Of a stretch of DNA of 64,000 bases, positions 17,213-24,829 are shown one piece after another. Position 1 is the first letter of the stretch, and each line of letters starts with the position of its first letter. The stretch comes from Acidobacteriota bacterium (lineage in GTDB: Bacteria > Acidobacteriota > Vicinamibacteria > Vicinamibacterales > CAVVIG01). The stretch spans positions 1 to 64,000 of the forward strand of contig JAFDVO010000038.1 in the NCBI GenBank assembly GCA_018268955.1, written 5' to 3'. Position numbers and translations under genes: made by a program. Under the pieces are notes generated by a model. The model was given only the letters and a program-made list of their open reading frames with translations. It did not search any database and was not told the DNA's origin.

Positions 17213-17995
17213 GTGACCATCGGGCTGTTGTTCGTCGTGGCCTTCCTTGGCGGGGCGCTGAATGCGGTGGCGGGTGGTGGGTCGTTCCTGACGCTCCCCA
17301 CGCTGCTGTATGCGGGTGTGCTGCCCGTGTCGGCCAATGCCACGTCGACCTTCGCGATGTGGCCGGCCTCGGTGGCGAGTGCGTTTGCCTATCGGAAGGA
17401 GATCGGCCGCGCGCGCACGTGGATGGTGCGGCTCGGCGCGATCAGCCTGGTGGGCGGGCTGCTCGGCGGGCTGCTGCTCGTCCGCACGTCGGACGAGAGC
17501 TTCGTGCGCCTCCTGCCCTGGCTGATGCTCGTTGCGGCCGCAACCTTCTCGTTCGGTGGTCGGCTGACGGCCTGGGCTCGTGCGCGTCGCGGCGAGCAGG
17601 GAAGCGGGACACCCGCCTACGCCGCGCCAGACCACGTCCGCATACCGGCCTGGACCCTGCCGCTGCAACTGGTGATTGCGACCTACGGCGGCTACTTCGG
17701 CGGGGGCATGGGCATCATGATGCTGGCGGCGATGGCGGTCGCCGGGATGACCGACATGCACGAGATGAACGCGCTCAAGACGGTGCTCGCCATCAGCATC
17801 AACGGGGTGGCGCTGGCGGCGTTCATCGTGAGCGGGTCCATCTCGTGGGCGCCAGGCATCGTCATGGTGCTCGGCGGCATCTGCGGCGGCTATGCGGGCG
17901 CCTCCCTCGCCAGGCGCGTGGCCGGCCCCGCCGTCCGCCGCATCGTCATCATCGTTGCCTGGACGATGACGGGGTACTTCTTCTGGAGACGTTAG
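17213..17995 (+). CDS. TauE/SafE family membrane permease, 260 aa
   Basis: Eight or so hydrophobic segments arranged in two halves. The first half has FLGGALNAVAGGGSFLTLPTLL, the typical N-terminal TauE/SafE signature. The second half repeats a related pattern (GGYFGGGMGIMMLAAM). Members move sulfite, sulfoacetate, taurine-related or other organic anions across the inner membrane. Nothing nearby fixes the substrate. I start at GTG 17213; an upstream extension would translate the heptamer array. The stop codon TAG is itself part of an AGACGTT heptamer array. Confidence 0.87.
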   Translation: MTIGLLFVVAFLGGALNAVAGGGSFLTLPTLLYAGVLPVSANATSTFAMWPASVASAFAYRKEIGRARTWMVRLGAISLVGGLLGGLLLVRTSDESFVRLLPWLMLVAAATFSFGGRLTAWARARRGEQGSGTPAYAAPDHVRIPAWTLPLQLVIATYGGYFGGGMGIMMLAAMAVAGMTDMHEMNALKTVLAISINGVALAAFIVSGSISWAPGIVMVLGGICGGYAGASLARRVAGPAVRRIVIIVAWTMTGYFFWRR

Positions 17996-18042
17996 ACGTT
18001 AGAGGTCAGAACCTGGAACTCAGAAGTCAGAAGTCAGAACTG
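17987..18042. repeat. Heptamer array, AGAAGTC family (8 units), overlapping the TauE/SafE stop codon
   Basis: Eight contiguous 7-nt units in exact register start at 17987 and every 7 nt to 18036. Two are AGACGTT, two are AGAAGTC, and the others are intermediates such as AGAGGTC and GGAACTC. The first two units overlap the last codons and stop of the TauE/SafE gene. The same family appears at 50484-50525 and, inverted, at 50600-50641. Confidence 0.8.
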
Positions 18043-18103
18043 CGACACGCGCGAGTACTTCGAGATCTCGCAGATCGGAACAGCCTCCTCAGTCCTCCGT
18101 CCC

Positions 18104-18209
18104 AACCTTCAACCTCCGTCGTCTGATCTCGAAACCCCTAACCTCCAACCTCCGACCTCCAACCTCCAAACCCCTAACCTCCAACCTCCAGCCTCGAACT
18201 CCAGCCTCG
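18104..18209. repeat. Heptamer array, AACCTCC family (about 11 units, interrupted)
   Basis: Units AACCTTC and AACCTCC at 18104-18117, then after a short break AACCTCC or GACCTCC at 18140-18167, AACCTCC twice at 18176-18189, and AGCCTCG-like units to 18209. Most units hold the 7-nt register; two spacers are 6 and 8 nt. It fills the convergent gap between TauE/SafE and the BON gene and ends 5 nt from the BON stop codon. Confidence 0.82.
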
Positions 18210-18214
18210 AGCCC

Positions 18215-19297
18215 TCACTTCGTCTTGATCCGCGTGACGTCGTCGCGTTGCTGCGGATCCCCGCTGTGTCCGATCGCGCCGTCCTCGCGCGCCCGTGACT
18301 CTTCGCCGACGCGCCGGTGCGTGCCGGTGTCCGAGTGCGGTCGGTCCTCACCACCGGACCAGGCGCTTCGGGTGACGCGGAGGTCATTCCGGACGTCGCG
18401 CACGCCGGGGATGTTCTCGATGATCTCTTCCGCGAGACGACGGGTCCTGCGCTCGTCGACGGTACCGCTCAGCGTGACCTCACCGTTGCGGACCTGCACG
18501 TCGATGTCCGAGGCGTCGATCCGCGCGTCGTCTGTCAGGCGCTCGTTGACGTCCTCGCGGATGCGATCGTCGGACCGCTGGTAGTTTCGCGGGCCGCGGC
18601 CGGCAAAGCCGCTCTCTGATGACGTGCCCAACGCGTCCGACCCATAGCGGCTGGTTCCGCTCGACCCGACGTTGTCCCAGCCGGAGGTCCGGGGACCGAA
18701 CGACGGCTGCGAGCCGAACCCACGGTACGCGCCGTACGGGCCGGCACTGCCGGTGTGGAGGTTGCCCGAGTCGTAGTTGCCGGCGCCATAGCCCCCGGAC
18801 ATCGAGGGATTCGTCTGGCGTGCGGTGTAGTTGCCGCCGTACCGTGGGGAGTCCTCGTCGCCGTAGTCCCGTGGTCCGCCCTGCCACTGGGCGTTGCGCT
18901 CGCGGCCAGGGTCGTCCCACTCGCGTCCGCGCGGGCTGTCGTTGCGGCTGCCGTTCCAGTCGGCGCCGCGGCTCACGAAGTCGCGCTGATCGCCGTACGC
19001 TGCGGAGCGGCCGGATTGCCACGCGGGATCCCTCGGCTCGGCCTCCCGCTGCCACCCGTGCTCCCGTCGCGAACGCTCACTGTTCGGCCCATAGTCCCGT
19101 TCACGCTGCTCGTATCGGCGGTCCCTCTGGTCGTCGCGGTGGCGTCTCCGTCGCGCCTCGTCGTCGCCGAACCAGGAGCGCACCTCATCCGCCCCCCGCG
19201 AGACCAATCCCCGGTCGTCGTCACGCCGGTACTCACGGTCGCGGTCGCCGTAGTAGTCGCGGTCGCGATCCCAGCCGTCACGATCCCGATCAGCCAT
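18215..19297 (-). CDS. BON-domain protein with Arg/Asp-rich N-terminus, 360 aa
   Basis: A strong AGGAGG site precedes the ATG. The first ~60 residues are dominated by Asp, Arg and Tyr (WDRDRDYYGDRDREYRRDD) and include a VRSWFGDDEARRRR motif that recurs in BON-type stress proteins. A Gly/Ser/Tyr-rich linker follows. One BON domain is present near residues 250-315 (RIREDVNERLTDDARIDASD, then VTLSGTV and IPGVRDVRNDLRV). BON domains bind phospholipid surfaces and appear in envelope-stress proteins such as OsmY. No signal peptide is visible, so cytosolic or membrane-surface location is likely. The highly charged repeats suggest disorder and possible phase separation or nucleic-acid binding (inference). 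Confidence 0.83.
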   Translation of the reverse strand: MADRDRDGWDRDRDYYGDRDREYRRDDDRGLVSRGADEVRSWFGDDEARRRRHRDDQRDRRYEQRERDYGPNSERSRREHGWQREAEPRDPAWQSGRSAAYGDQRDFVSRGADWNGSRNDSPRGREWDDPGRERNAQWQGGPRDYGDEDSPRYGGNYTARQTNPSMSGGYGAGNYDSGNLHTGSAGPYGAYRGFGSQPSFGPRTSGWDNVGSSGTSRYGSDALGTSSESGFAGRGPRNYQRSDDRIREDVNERLTDDARIDASDIDVQVRNGEVTLSGTVDERRTRRLAEEIIENIPGVRDVRNDLRVTRSAWSGGEDRPHSDTGTHRRVGEESRAREDGAIGHSGDPQQRDDVTRIKTK

Positions 19298-19446
19298 GCC
19301 AGTCCTCCTCCTGTGCCGCGTGTTCCGACGAGAAGGAGCAAGCCGACTGCCACCGAGGCCTCAGGCGGAGATTGGAGAGTGGGTGAATTGGTGAGTTGGT
19401 GACCACCGACGAATCTCTCCGTGGGGGCGCTTCGAAAACAGGCTCT

Positions 19447-19452
19447 TAGAAT
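19447..19452 (+). promoter_or_regulatory. Predicted -10 element of the zinc alcohol dehydrogenase gene
   Basis: TAGAAT (5 of 6 matches) is followed by exactly 6 nt and ATG at 19459. This favours ATG 19459 over the in-frame GTG 19456 and predicts a leaderless mRNA. Confidence 0.5.
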
Positions 19453-19458
19453 GGAGTG

Positions 19459-20460
19459 ATGCGGGCGATGGTGTTGAGGGCGCGAGGCGCCGGGCGGGTC
19501 GAGGCCGAGAACCTGCCGGTGCCGACGCCGAGCCCAGGCGAGGTGCTCGTGCGCGTCGGCGCCTGTGCCGTCTGCCGGACCGATCTGCACCTCGTGGACG
19601 ACGAGCTCCCTGGCGTTCAGGTGCCGCGTGTGCCCGGCCATGAGGTGATTGGGGACGTGGTGGCGGTGGGCGCTCAGGCCTCATCGTTCCGCGTCGGGCA
19701 ACGCGTAGGCATCCCGTGGCTGGCCTCCGCGTGCGGGGACTGCGAGTACTGCCGAGCGGGAGAGGAGAACCTCTGCGAAGGCGCCGCATTCACCGGCTAC
19801 CAGCGCGACGGTGGGTACGCGGAATTCATCTGTGCCGACGAGCGGTTCGTCTTCCCGGTGCCGGACAGCTACAGCGACGTGGAGGCCGCGCCGCTGATGT
19901 GCGCCGGGCTGATCGGCTATCGCGCGTACCGCATGGCGGGCCGTGGCACGACGCTCGGCCTGTACGGCTTCGGCGCGGCTGCCCACATCCTCGCGCAGGT
20001 CGCGGTGGCGGAAGGGCGACGGGTGTTTGCGTTCACGTCGGCGGGCGACACGCGGGCGCAGGAGCTTGCTCGCGGGCTGGGCGTCGAATGGGCCGGTGCC
20101 TCGGATGCCGCGCCACCGACGTCGCTGGATGCCGCGATCATCTTTGCGCCCGTGGGCGGGCTCGTACCGGAAGCACTGTCTCGCGTGCGGCGTGGAGGCA
20201 TCGTGGTCTGCGCCGGCATCCACATGAGCGACATCCCTTCATTTCCGTACCGGTTGCTCTGGGGCGAAAGGGTGGTGCGCTCGGTCGCGAACCTGACGCG
20301 CGCCGATGCGATCGGATTCCTGGAGGTCGCCGCACGGATACGTATTCGCACCCACGTGCATCGCTATCCACTGGAGCGAGCGAACGATGCGCTCGCCGAC
20401 CTCCGAGGCGGCCGCGTGCACGGTGCAGCTGTCCTGGTTCCCCACGTAGAATCTCTCTAA
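19459..20460 (+). CDS. Zinc-dependent alcohol dehydrogenase family protein, 333 aa
   Basis: Medium-chain dehydrogenase with the catalytic zinc ligands near C39 (CRTDLH) and H61-E62 (VPGHEVIGDVVAVG). The structural zinc site is C92/C95/C98/C106 (CGDCEYCRAGEENLC). The nucleotide-binding turn is LYGFGAAAHILAQVA. This subgroup oxidises or reduces alcohols and aldehydes with NAD(P). All metal ligands are intact. The TAA stop is shared with an AACCTCC heptamer array. The gene is monocistronic, with a tRNA deacylase 42 bp downstream. Confidence 0.93.
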   Translation: MRAMVLRARGAGRVEAENLPVPTPSPGEVLVRVGACAVCRTDLHLVDDELPGVQVPRVPGHEVIGDVVAVGAQASSFRVGQRVGIPWLASACGDCEYCRAGEENLCEGAAFTGYQRDGGYAEFICADERFVFPVPDSYSDVEAAPLMCAGLIGYRAYRMAGRGTTLGLYGFGAAAHILAQVAVAEGRRVFAFTSAGDTRAQELARGLGVEWAGASDAAPPTSLDAAIIFAPVGGLVPEALSRVRRGGIVVCAGIHMSDIPSFPYRLLWGERVVRSVANLTRADAIGFLEVAARIRIRTHVHRYPLERANDALADLRGGRVHGAAVLVPHVESL

Positions 20461-20493
20461 CCTCCAACCTCCAACCTCCAACGTCTAACCTCT
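20459..20493. repeat. Heptamer array, AACCTCC family (5 units), beginning in the ADH stop codon
   Basis: Units start at 20459, 20466, 20473 (three identical AACCTCC), then AACGTCT and AACCTCT, ending at 20493. The first two A bases are the last two bases of the TAA stop of the alcohol dehydrogenase. It fills almost the whole 42-bp gap before the next start codon. Confidence 0.85.
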
Positions 20494-20502
20494 CCCGATC
20501 CG

Positions 20503-21003
20503 ATGTTTCTTCCCGAAGAGCAGCCCGTCCTCACGCGATTGACGCAACTCGGCATCCCGTTCGATCGTTACGAGCATCCGCCGATCGCCACCGGCGACGA
20601 GGGGCTCGAGCACTGGGCGGGCATCGAGGCCGTGCACTGCAAGAACCTGTTCCTGCGCAACCAGAAGGGGACGCGGCACTACCTCGTCATCCTGCCCGTC
20701 ACCAAGCGCGCGGAGCTTCGCCTTGTCGCCGAGCAGATCGGCGACGGCAAGCTGAGCTTCGCATCGGCCGAGCGCCTCAAGACCTACCTCGGCGTCACGC
20801 CAGGCTCTGTGTCGCCGTTCGGGTTGATTCACGACACCGAGCATCACGTGCGGGTGTTCCTGGACCGCGATCTCAGACAGGCCGACCGCATTTCGTTCCA
20901 CCCGAACATCAACACGCGCACCGTGGTGCTGAGCTTCGCGGACTTCGAGAAGTACCTCGCGACAACGTGGAACGTTGTCCGCTTCATCGACGTCACCCGC
21001 TGA
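20503..21003 (+). CDS. YbaK/ProX-type aminoacyl-tRNA deacylase, 166 aa
   Basis: The single YbaK/ProRS-INS fold is complete: VHCKNLFLRNQKG with the active-site-region Lys, RHYLVILPVTKRAELRLVA, then LGVTPGSVSPFGL and a final TVVLSFADFEKYL. Free-standing members hydrolyse mischarged tRNA, mostly Ala-tRNA(Pro) (the prolyl-tRNA editing PrdX/ProXp-ala group, which this resembles most). It acts in the cytosol as a quality-control enzyme in trans to prolyl-tRNA synthetase. The exact amino-acid specificity is inferred. There is no obvious ribosome site: the leader is the heptamer array. Confidence 0.87.
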   Translation: MFLPEEQPVLTRLTQLGIPFDRYEHPPIATGDEGLEHWAGIEAVHCKNLFLRNQKGTRHYLVILPVTKRAELRLVAEQIGDGKLSFASAERLKTYLGVTPGSVSPFGLIHDTEHHVRVFLDRDLRQADRISFHPNINTRTVVLSFADFEKYLATTWNVVRFIDVTR

Positions 21004-21055
21004 CCCGACGCGAGCGCAGCAGGCGTCCCGTGTGCCCACCGGCAGGCTGAAGCCG

Positions 21056-21099
21056 CCCGCCCAACCCGCCCAACCAGCCCTGCCAGCCAACCCGCCCTG
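21056..21099. repeat. Nonamer array, CCCGCCCAA family (5 units)
   Basis: Two identical CCCGCCCAA units (21056, 21065), then CCAGCCCTG (21074), an 8-nt variant (21083) and CCCGCCCTG (21091). The same GC-rich family occurs at 54543-54614, 61216-61310 and 62174-62230. It separates the tRNA deacylase gene from the AT-richer promoter region of the next operon. Confidence 0.65.
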
Positions 21100-21114
21100 T
21101 CCCTTATTAGGTAG

Positions 21115-21142
21115 TTACATCCCTGTAAGAACTGTGTAATAT
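21115..21142 (+). promoter_or_regulatory. AT-rich promoter/operator region before the cytochrome c fusion gene
   Basis: TTACA-TCCC-TGTAA (21115-21128) is a perfect inverted repeat with 5-bp arms. A good -10 candidate TAATAT lies at 21137-21142. The gene start is 49 nt downstream with its own AAGGAG site. In this GC-rich surrounding the AT-rich block stands out. The repeat could bind a dimeric regulator. Confidence 0.45.
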
Positions 21143-21190
21143 CTGCGGGCCTGAGTGCGCCTCACGGCGAAGAGGCAGAAGGAGTCCGAG

Positions 21191-22549
21191 ATGAGCAGAC
21201 GCAGGAACCTCGGGATTCTGGGCGCCGCGTTCGCGACGGCCGCCCTGATCACGCCGCGCGCGGCGACCGCCGCCGACACCCCGCCGACCTTCACGAAAGA
21301 CATCGCGCCGATCTTCCAGGAGAAATGCGAGGCGTGCCATCGGCCCAACTCGATTGCGCCGATGTCCCTTGTCACCTACGAGGATGCGCGACCATGGGCA
21401 CGCTCGATCCGCACGCGCGTCGAGGCGCGCCAGATGCCGCCGTGGGATATCGACCGCACGGTCGGCATCCAGAAGTTCAAGAACGATCGATCGCTCAGCG
21501 ATGACCAGGTGCAGACGATCGTGCGCTGGATCGACGCGGGCGCACCGAAGGGCGACGCGAAGGACATGCCGGCGCCGAAGCACTGGCCCGAGGAGCAGGG
21601 CTGGTACTACGCGTCCATGTTCGGGCAGGCGGGACCGGACCTCGTCATCAAGTCGACCCCGTGGACGCAGAAGTCCGGTGCGAACGACACCTGGTGGCGT
21701 CCCGTCGTCATGACCGGCATCACCGAACCGCGCTGGGTGCGCGCCATCGAAATCCGTCCGGGCTCCGTCAAGGGCCGGAAGATCACGCATCACGCGATTG
21801 CCAGGCTCGAGCAGCAGGAAGACAACCCGCTGTTCGCCGTGAGCGACGACCCGACCCTCGCGGCGCAGGGCGGCACGTTCATGGAGTGGGCGGTCGGCAA
21901 GCAGGGTGAGTTGATGCGCCCCAATTCCGGCAAGCTCATGCTGCCTGGCTCGAAGATCCACTGGGACATCCATTACTCCAACGGCGGCGAGGACGTCACC
22001 GATATCGTCGAACTCGGCGTGTACTTCTACCCCAAAGGGCAGGAGCCGAAGTATCGCCAGGTCCTGCACCTGATGGGCGGCACGAACGCCGCTGGTGTGG
22101 ACATCCCGCCAAACGCCGTGAAGCAGACGGAAGGCTTCTTCGTGATGCGCGAGAACGGGCGCGTGGAGAGCTTCCAGCCCCACATGCACCTGCGCGGCAA
22201 GGCGATGGAGATGACCGCCATCCTGCCGACCGGACAGGTGCAGGTGCTCAGCAAGGTGAGCAACTTCAACTTCAACTGGATGACCAGCTACTTCTACGCG
22301 GACGACGTGGCGCCGCTGCTGCCGAAGGGCACCATCCTGAAGATCACCGCGTGGCACGACAACACGAGCAGCAACAAGAACAACCCGGATCCGAACGTCT
22401 GGGTTGGCTACGGCGATCGCACGGTCGATGAGATGGCGCACGCCTGGGTGAACGTCACCTACATGGGCGATGCCGACTTCAAGACGGAGCTCGACGCGCG
22501 TCGCGCGCTGAAGGGCAAGTCGACCCAGCAGCAGCAACAGCAGCAGTAG
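21191..22549 (+). CDS. Cytochrome c fused to a PHM-like copper monooxygenase domain, exported, 452 aa
   Basis: The start at 21191 follows AAGGAG and gives a twin-Arg-containing signal peptide (MSRRRNLGILG). The mature N-terminus has one heme-c site CEACH (46-50). The C-terminal two thirds follow the copper type II ascorbate-dependent monooxygenase pattern. There is an H-H pair (200-201 in KITHHAIAR), His257/His261 in HWDIHY, the H-x-H pair 331/333 in QPHMHLRGK, and a Met ligand candidate at 415 (DEMAHAW). The protein probably receives electrons through the heme to a copper site in the periplasm. The substrate is unknown. The C-terminus is a run of seven Gln. It heads a three-gene plus-strand group. 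Confidence 0.8.
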   Translation: MSRRRNLGILGAAFATAALITPRAATAADTPPTFTKDIAPIFQEKCEACHRPNSIAPMSLVTYEDARPWARSIRTRVEARQMPPWDIDRTVGIQKFKNDRSLSDDQVQTIVRWIDAGAPKGDAKDMPAPKHWPEEQGWYYASMFGQAGPDLVIKSTPWTQKSGANDTWWRPVVMTGITEPRWVRAIEIRPGSVKGRKITHHAIARLEQQEDNPLFAVSDDPTLAAQGGTFMEWAVGKQGELMRPNSGKLMLPGSKIHWDIHYSNGGEDVTDIVELGVYFYPKGQEPKYRQVLHLMGGTNAAGVDIPPNAVKQTEGFFVMRENGRVESFQPHMHLRGKAMEMTAILPTGQVQVLSKVSNFNFNWMTSYFYADDVAPLLPKGTILKITAWHDNTSSNKNNPDPNVWVGYGDRTVDEMAHAWVNVTYMGDADFKTELDARRALKGKSTQQQQQQQ

Positions 22550-22579
22550 CCGCTGCCGCAGCCCACGGTTTTGGGTGTC

Positions 22580-22610
22580 GGGTGCCGGCCTCCGGGTGAG
22601 GTCGGCGCCC
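22580..22610 (+). other. Strong intergenic RNA hairpin
   Basis: The arms 22580-22592 and 22598-22610 pair over 13 bp (two G-U wobbles) around a 5-nt loop, between the cytochrome fusion gene and the Ig-like gene. There is no T run after it, so it is not a classical terminator. It may attenuate transcription or stabilise the upstream mRNA. Confidence 0.55.
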
Positions 22611-22657
22611 GTCCTTCGACCGCAGACCATTCCTGACAATCAGCAGAGGGGCAGTCC

Positions 22658-23668
22658 ATGACAGCGTTCCGTACGCCGGCCATCGTGCTGGCGACGATGA
22701 TGGCGGTGGGGAGCTGGGTGAGCGTCGGCCGCGGGCAGCAGGTCACGCAGCCCGCCATGTCCTACGGTGTCCGCGGGGAGGCCATCTTCCCGGCCGTCGA
22801 GGGCTGGGGCCCCGACAAGGACGGCAAGAACAACATCATCTGGGTCGGCTACTACAACCGCAATGCCGAGCAGACGATCGACGTGCCGATCGGGCCCAAC
22901 AACCGGATAGAGCCTGGCGGCCCCGACATGGGACAGCCGACGCACTTCGAGCCCGGCCGACACTACGGCGTCTTCGGCATCGTCGTCCCAAAAGATTTCG
23001 GTACCAAGAAGCTGACGTGGACGCTCACGGCAAACGGCCAGACCTCCGCGGTGCAGCTCTGGCTGAACCCGCCCTACTGGGTGAACTTCTTCCTCAACCC
23101 CTCGACCGGCAACACGCCGCCGGTGATCCGGTTCGCGCAGAACGGGCCCGGGTTGACCGGCCCACCGCTCGGGATCGTCGAGACGCGGACCGCGACCGTG
23201 AACCAGCCGCTGGCGCTGACGACGTGGGTATCGGACCGTCCGCACACCTACGACCCGGAGTCGGAACTGCCGCCCGAGGCTCGGGCGGCGGGACGTGGGC
23301 GCGGGGATGCGGCCGCGGGTGGTGCCAGAGGTAGAGGCGCACGACCGGACGCCAACTTCGACTTCGGCAACGCCATCGGCGGCGCACAGCCACGCAGTGA
23401 CTTCCCGCGCGGCGGACCGGGGTACGACGTGCTGGTCAACTGGTACATCCACCGGGGCGACGCGTCGAAGATCACGTTCGGACAGCAACCGGTCCGCCTG
23501 AAGCACGGTGACAACGTGGACGCCGTCATGGAGGCCACGACGAGCGCCACCTTCAGCGCGCCCGGGACGTATGTGCTTCGCGTGCAGGCGAACGACGAGA
23601 CCGGCGATGGCGGCGGCGGCGACCTGTGCTGCTGGAGCAATGCGCTGGTCACCGTCAACGTCAAGTAG
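22658..23668 (+). CDS. Secreted beta-sandwich protein of unknown function, 336 aa
   Basis: An AGAGGGG site precedes the ATG. The signal peptide ends near GRGQQ. Two beta-rich, Ig-like halves are joined by a disordered Gly/Arg/Ala segment (about residues 205-240), and a Cys pair in DLCCWSNA lies near the C-terminus. I do not recognise the family by name. It lies between a periplasmic redox fusion protein and an exported DapA-fold protein, with an 10-bp gap to the latter, which suggests one operon. Confidence 0.75.
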   Translation: MTAFRTPAIVLATMMAVGSWVSVGRGQQVTQPAMSYGVRGEAIFPAVEGWGPDKDGKNNIIWVGYYNRNAEQTIDVPIGPNNRIEPGGPDMGQPTHFEPGRHYGVFGIVVPKDFGTKKLTWTLTANGQTSAVQLWLNPPYWVNFFLNPSTGNTPPVIRFAQNGPGLTGPPLGIVETRTATVNQPLALTTWVSDRPHTYDPESELPPEARAAGRGRGDAAAGGARGRGARPDANFDFGNAIGGAQPRSDFPRGGPGYDVLVNWYIHRGDASKITFGQQPVRLKHGDNVDAVMEATTSATFSAPGTYVLRVQANDETGDGGGGDLCCWSNALVTVNVK

Positions 23669-23678
23669 CCAGGGCGCC

Positions 23679-24698
23679 ATGTCTGCTCCTTCGCGTCGCG
23701 AGCTGCTCAAGACGATGATCGCCGCGCCCATCGCGGCGGCGGCCCGGCCGGCGTTAGCCGCCAGCGACGCGCGGAAGCCGATGCGCGGCGTCTTCATCAT
23801 CCTGAACACCCCGTTCACGTCGACCGGCGAGGTGGACTGGGACGACCTTCAGCGTGAGGTGGCGTTCGTCGATCGTGGTGGGTGCGCTGGCGTGGTCTGG
23901 CCGCAGGGCTCGAGCGGCGTGACGACCCTGACGAAGGAGGAGCGCCTCCATGGGATGGAGGTGCTGGCGAACGCGACGAAGGCGGCGCGCGTGACGCTCG
24001 TGCTCGGGGTGCAGGGCAGGGACACGGCCGAGATGCTGGAGTACACCCGTCGTGCGGCTGCGTTGAGCAGTGATGCGGTGATCGCGATGCCGCCGACGAC
24101 CGGTACGTCCATGGAGGACTACCGTGCGTACTTCCGGGCGCTGGCGCAGGCGTTCCGTGGCCCAATCTTCGTGCAGACAAGTGGCGGCGCGAAGAACCTG
24201 TTCCCGAGTCCTGAGCTCATTGTGGAACTCGCGCGCGAGTTCCCGCACATGGCGTACGTGAAGGAAGAGAGCGACCCGCTCATCGCGCGGATGCGTGCCG
24301 AACTGGCCGCACGGCCCGTGCTCAAGGGGATTTTCGGCGCGAGCCTGGGGACCGGGTTCCTCTACGAGATGCGGCTCGGGCTCGACGGCGTGGTCACCGG
24401 GATGGGCATGTACGCCGATCTGTTTGGCCGCATGTGGCAGATGCACGAGGCTGGACGGCACGACGATGTGCGCGATGCCTATGCACGCTTCCTGCTGATG
24501 CGGAACCTGAACGAGTCGATCCCGGGCACCGACCTTTACGTGATGAAGATGCGTGGCGTCTTCAAGACCACCGTCCGGCGGACCGCGGCTCCCGCACCGG
24601 GCCGGGCCCCGGCGTTGACAGAGTTCATCCCGCGCCCTGACGAGCGTGAAGAGATCGAGTTCCGGTTTGCCGCGCTGAAGCCCTATCTGACGCTCTGA
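23679..24698 (+). CDS. Exported dihydrodipicolinate synthase (DapA/NanA) superfamily protein, 339 aa
   Basis: The N-terminus MSAPSRRELLKTMIAAPIAAAARPALA has a twin-Arg motif and an A-x-A-like site, so Tat export is predicted. The TIM barrel shows the family hallmarks: GVFIILNTPFTSTGEVD, GSSGVTTLTKEERL and the Schiff-base Lys at about 195 (MAYVKEESD). The position of the catalytic Tyr in classical members (YNxP) reads QTSGGA, so that residue is missing. A C-terminal extension of about 40 residues follows. An aldolase-type reaction on a periplasmic 2-oxo acid is possible but not certain. The exported location is unusual for this fold. Confidence 0.82.
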   Translation: MSAPSRRELLKTMIAAPIAAAARPALAASDARKPMRGVFIILNTPFTSTGEVDWDDLQREVAFVDRGGCAGVVWPQGSSGVTTLTKEERLHGMEVLANATKAARVTLVLGVQGRDTAEMLEYTRRAAALSSDAVIAMPPTTGTSMEDYRAYFRALAQAFRGPIFVQTSGGAKNLFPSPELIVELAREFPHMAYVKEESDPLIARMRAELAARPVLKGIFGASLGTGFLYEMRLGLDGVVTGMGMYADLFGRMWQMHEAGRHDDVRDAYARFLLMRNLNESIPGTDLYVMKMRGVFKTTVRRTAAPAPGRAPALTEFIPRPDEREEIEFRFAALKPYLTL

Positions 24699-24774
24699 GA
24701 TCGCTAATCGCTAATTGCTGATCGCTAATTGCTGTCGGCAATTGGCAATCAGCAATCGGCAATCAGCAATCTGC
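24699..24774. repeat. Heptamer array, AATCGCT/AATCAGC family, two inverted halves (about 10 units)
   Basis: The array begins right after the TGA stop of the DapA-fold gene. Units GATCGCT, AATCGCT and AATTGCT run in register from 24699 to 24733. After a 6-nt spacer, units AATTGGC, AATCAGC, AATCGGC and AATCTGC run from 24740 to 24774. The second half is largely the reverse complement of the first: GCTAATTGC (24725-24733) pairs with GCAATTGGC (24738-24746), so the RNA can fold into a long imperfect hairpin. Confidence 0.85.
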
Positions 24775-24817
24775 ATTTCCTGTCCTCCCCGTGACCTGTC
24801 CTGTCACACCCCCCTCC

Positions 24818-24823
24818 TAGAGT
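24818..24823 (+). promoter_or_regulatory. Predicted -10 element of the zinc-ribbon protein gene
   Basis: TAGAGT is followed by exactly 6 nt and ATG at 24830. Match to TATAAT is 4 of 6. The layout predicts a leaderless mRNA. Confidence 0.4.
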
Positions 24824-24829
24824 GGGGGT

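Noticed and set aside
17143-20493. Possible CRISPR array from repeated short motifs
   Set aside because: Units are 7 nt with no spacers of constant length, and no cas genes are present.
22530-22549. CAG/CAA run as a microsatellite of the same class as the intergenic arrays
   Set aside because: It is in frame, encodes the Gln tail of the cytochrome fusion, and has a 3-nt period unlike the intergenic arrays.
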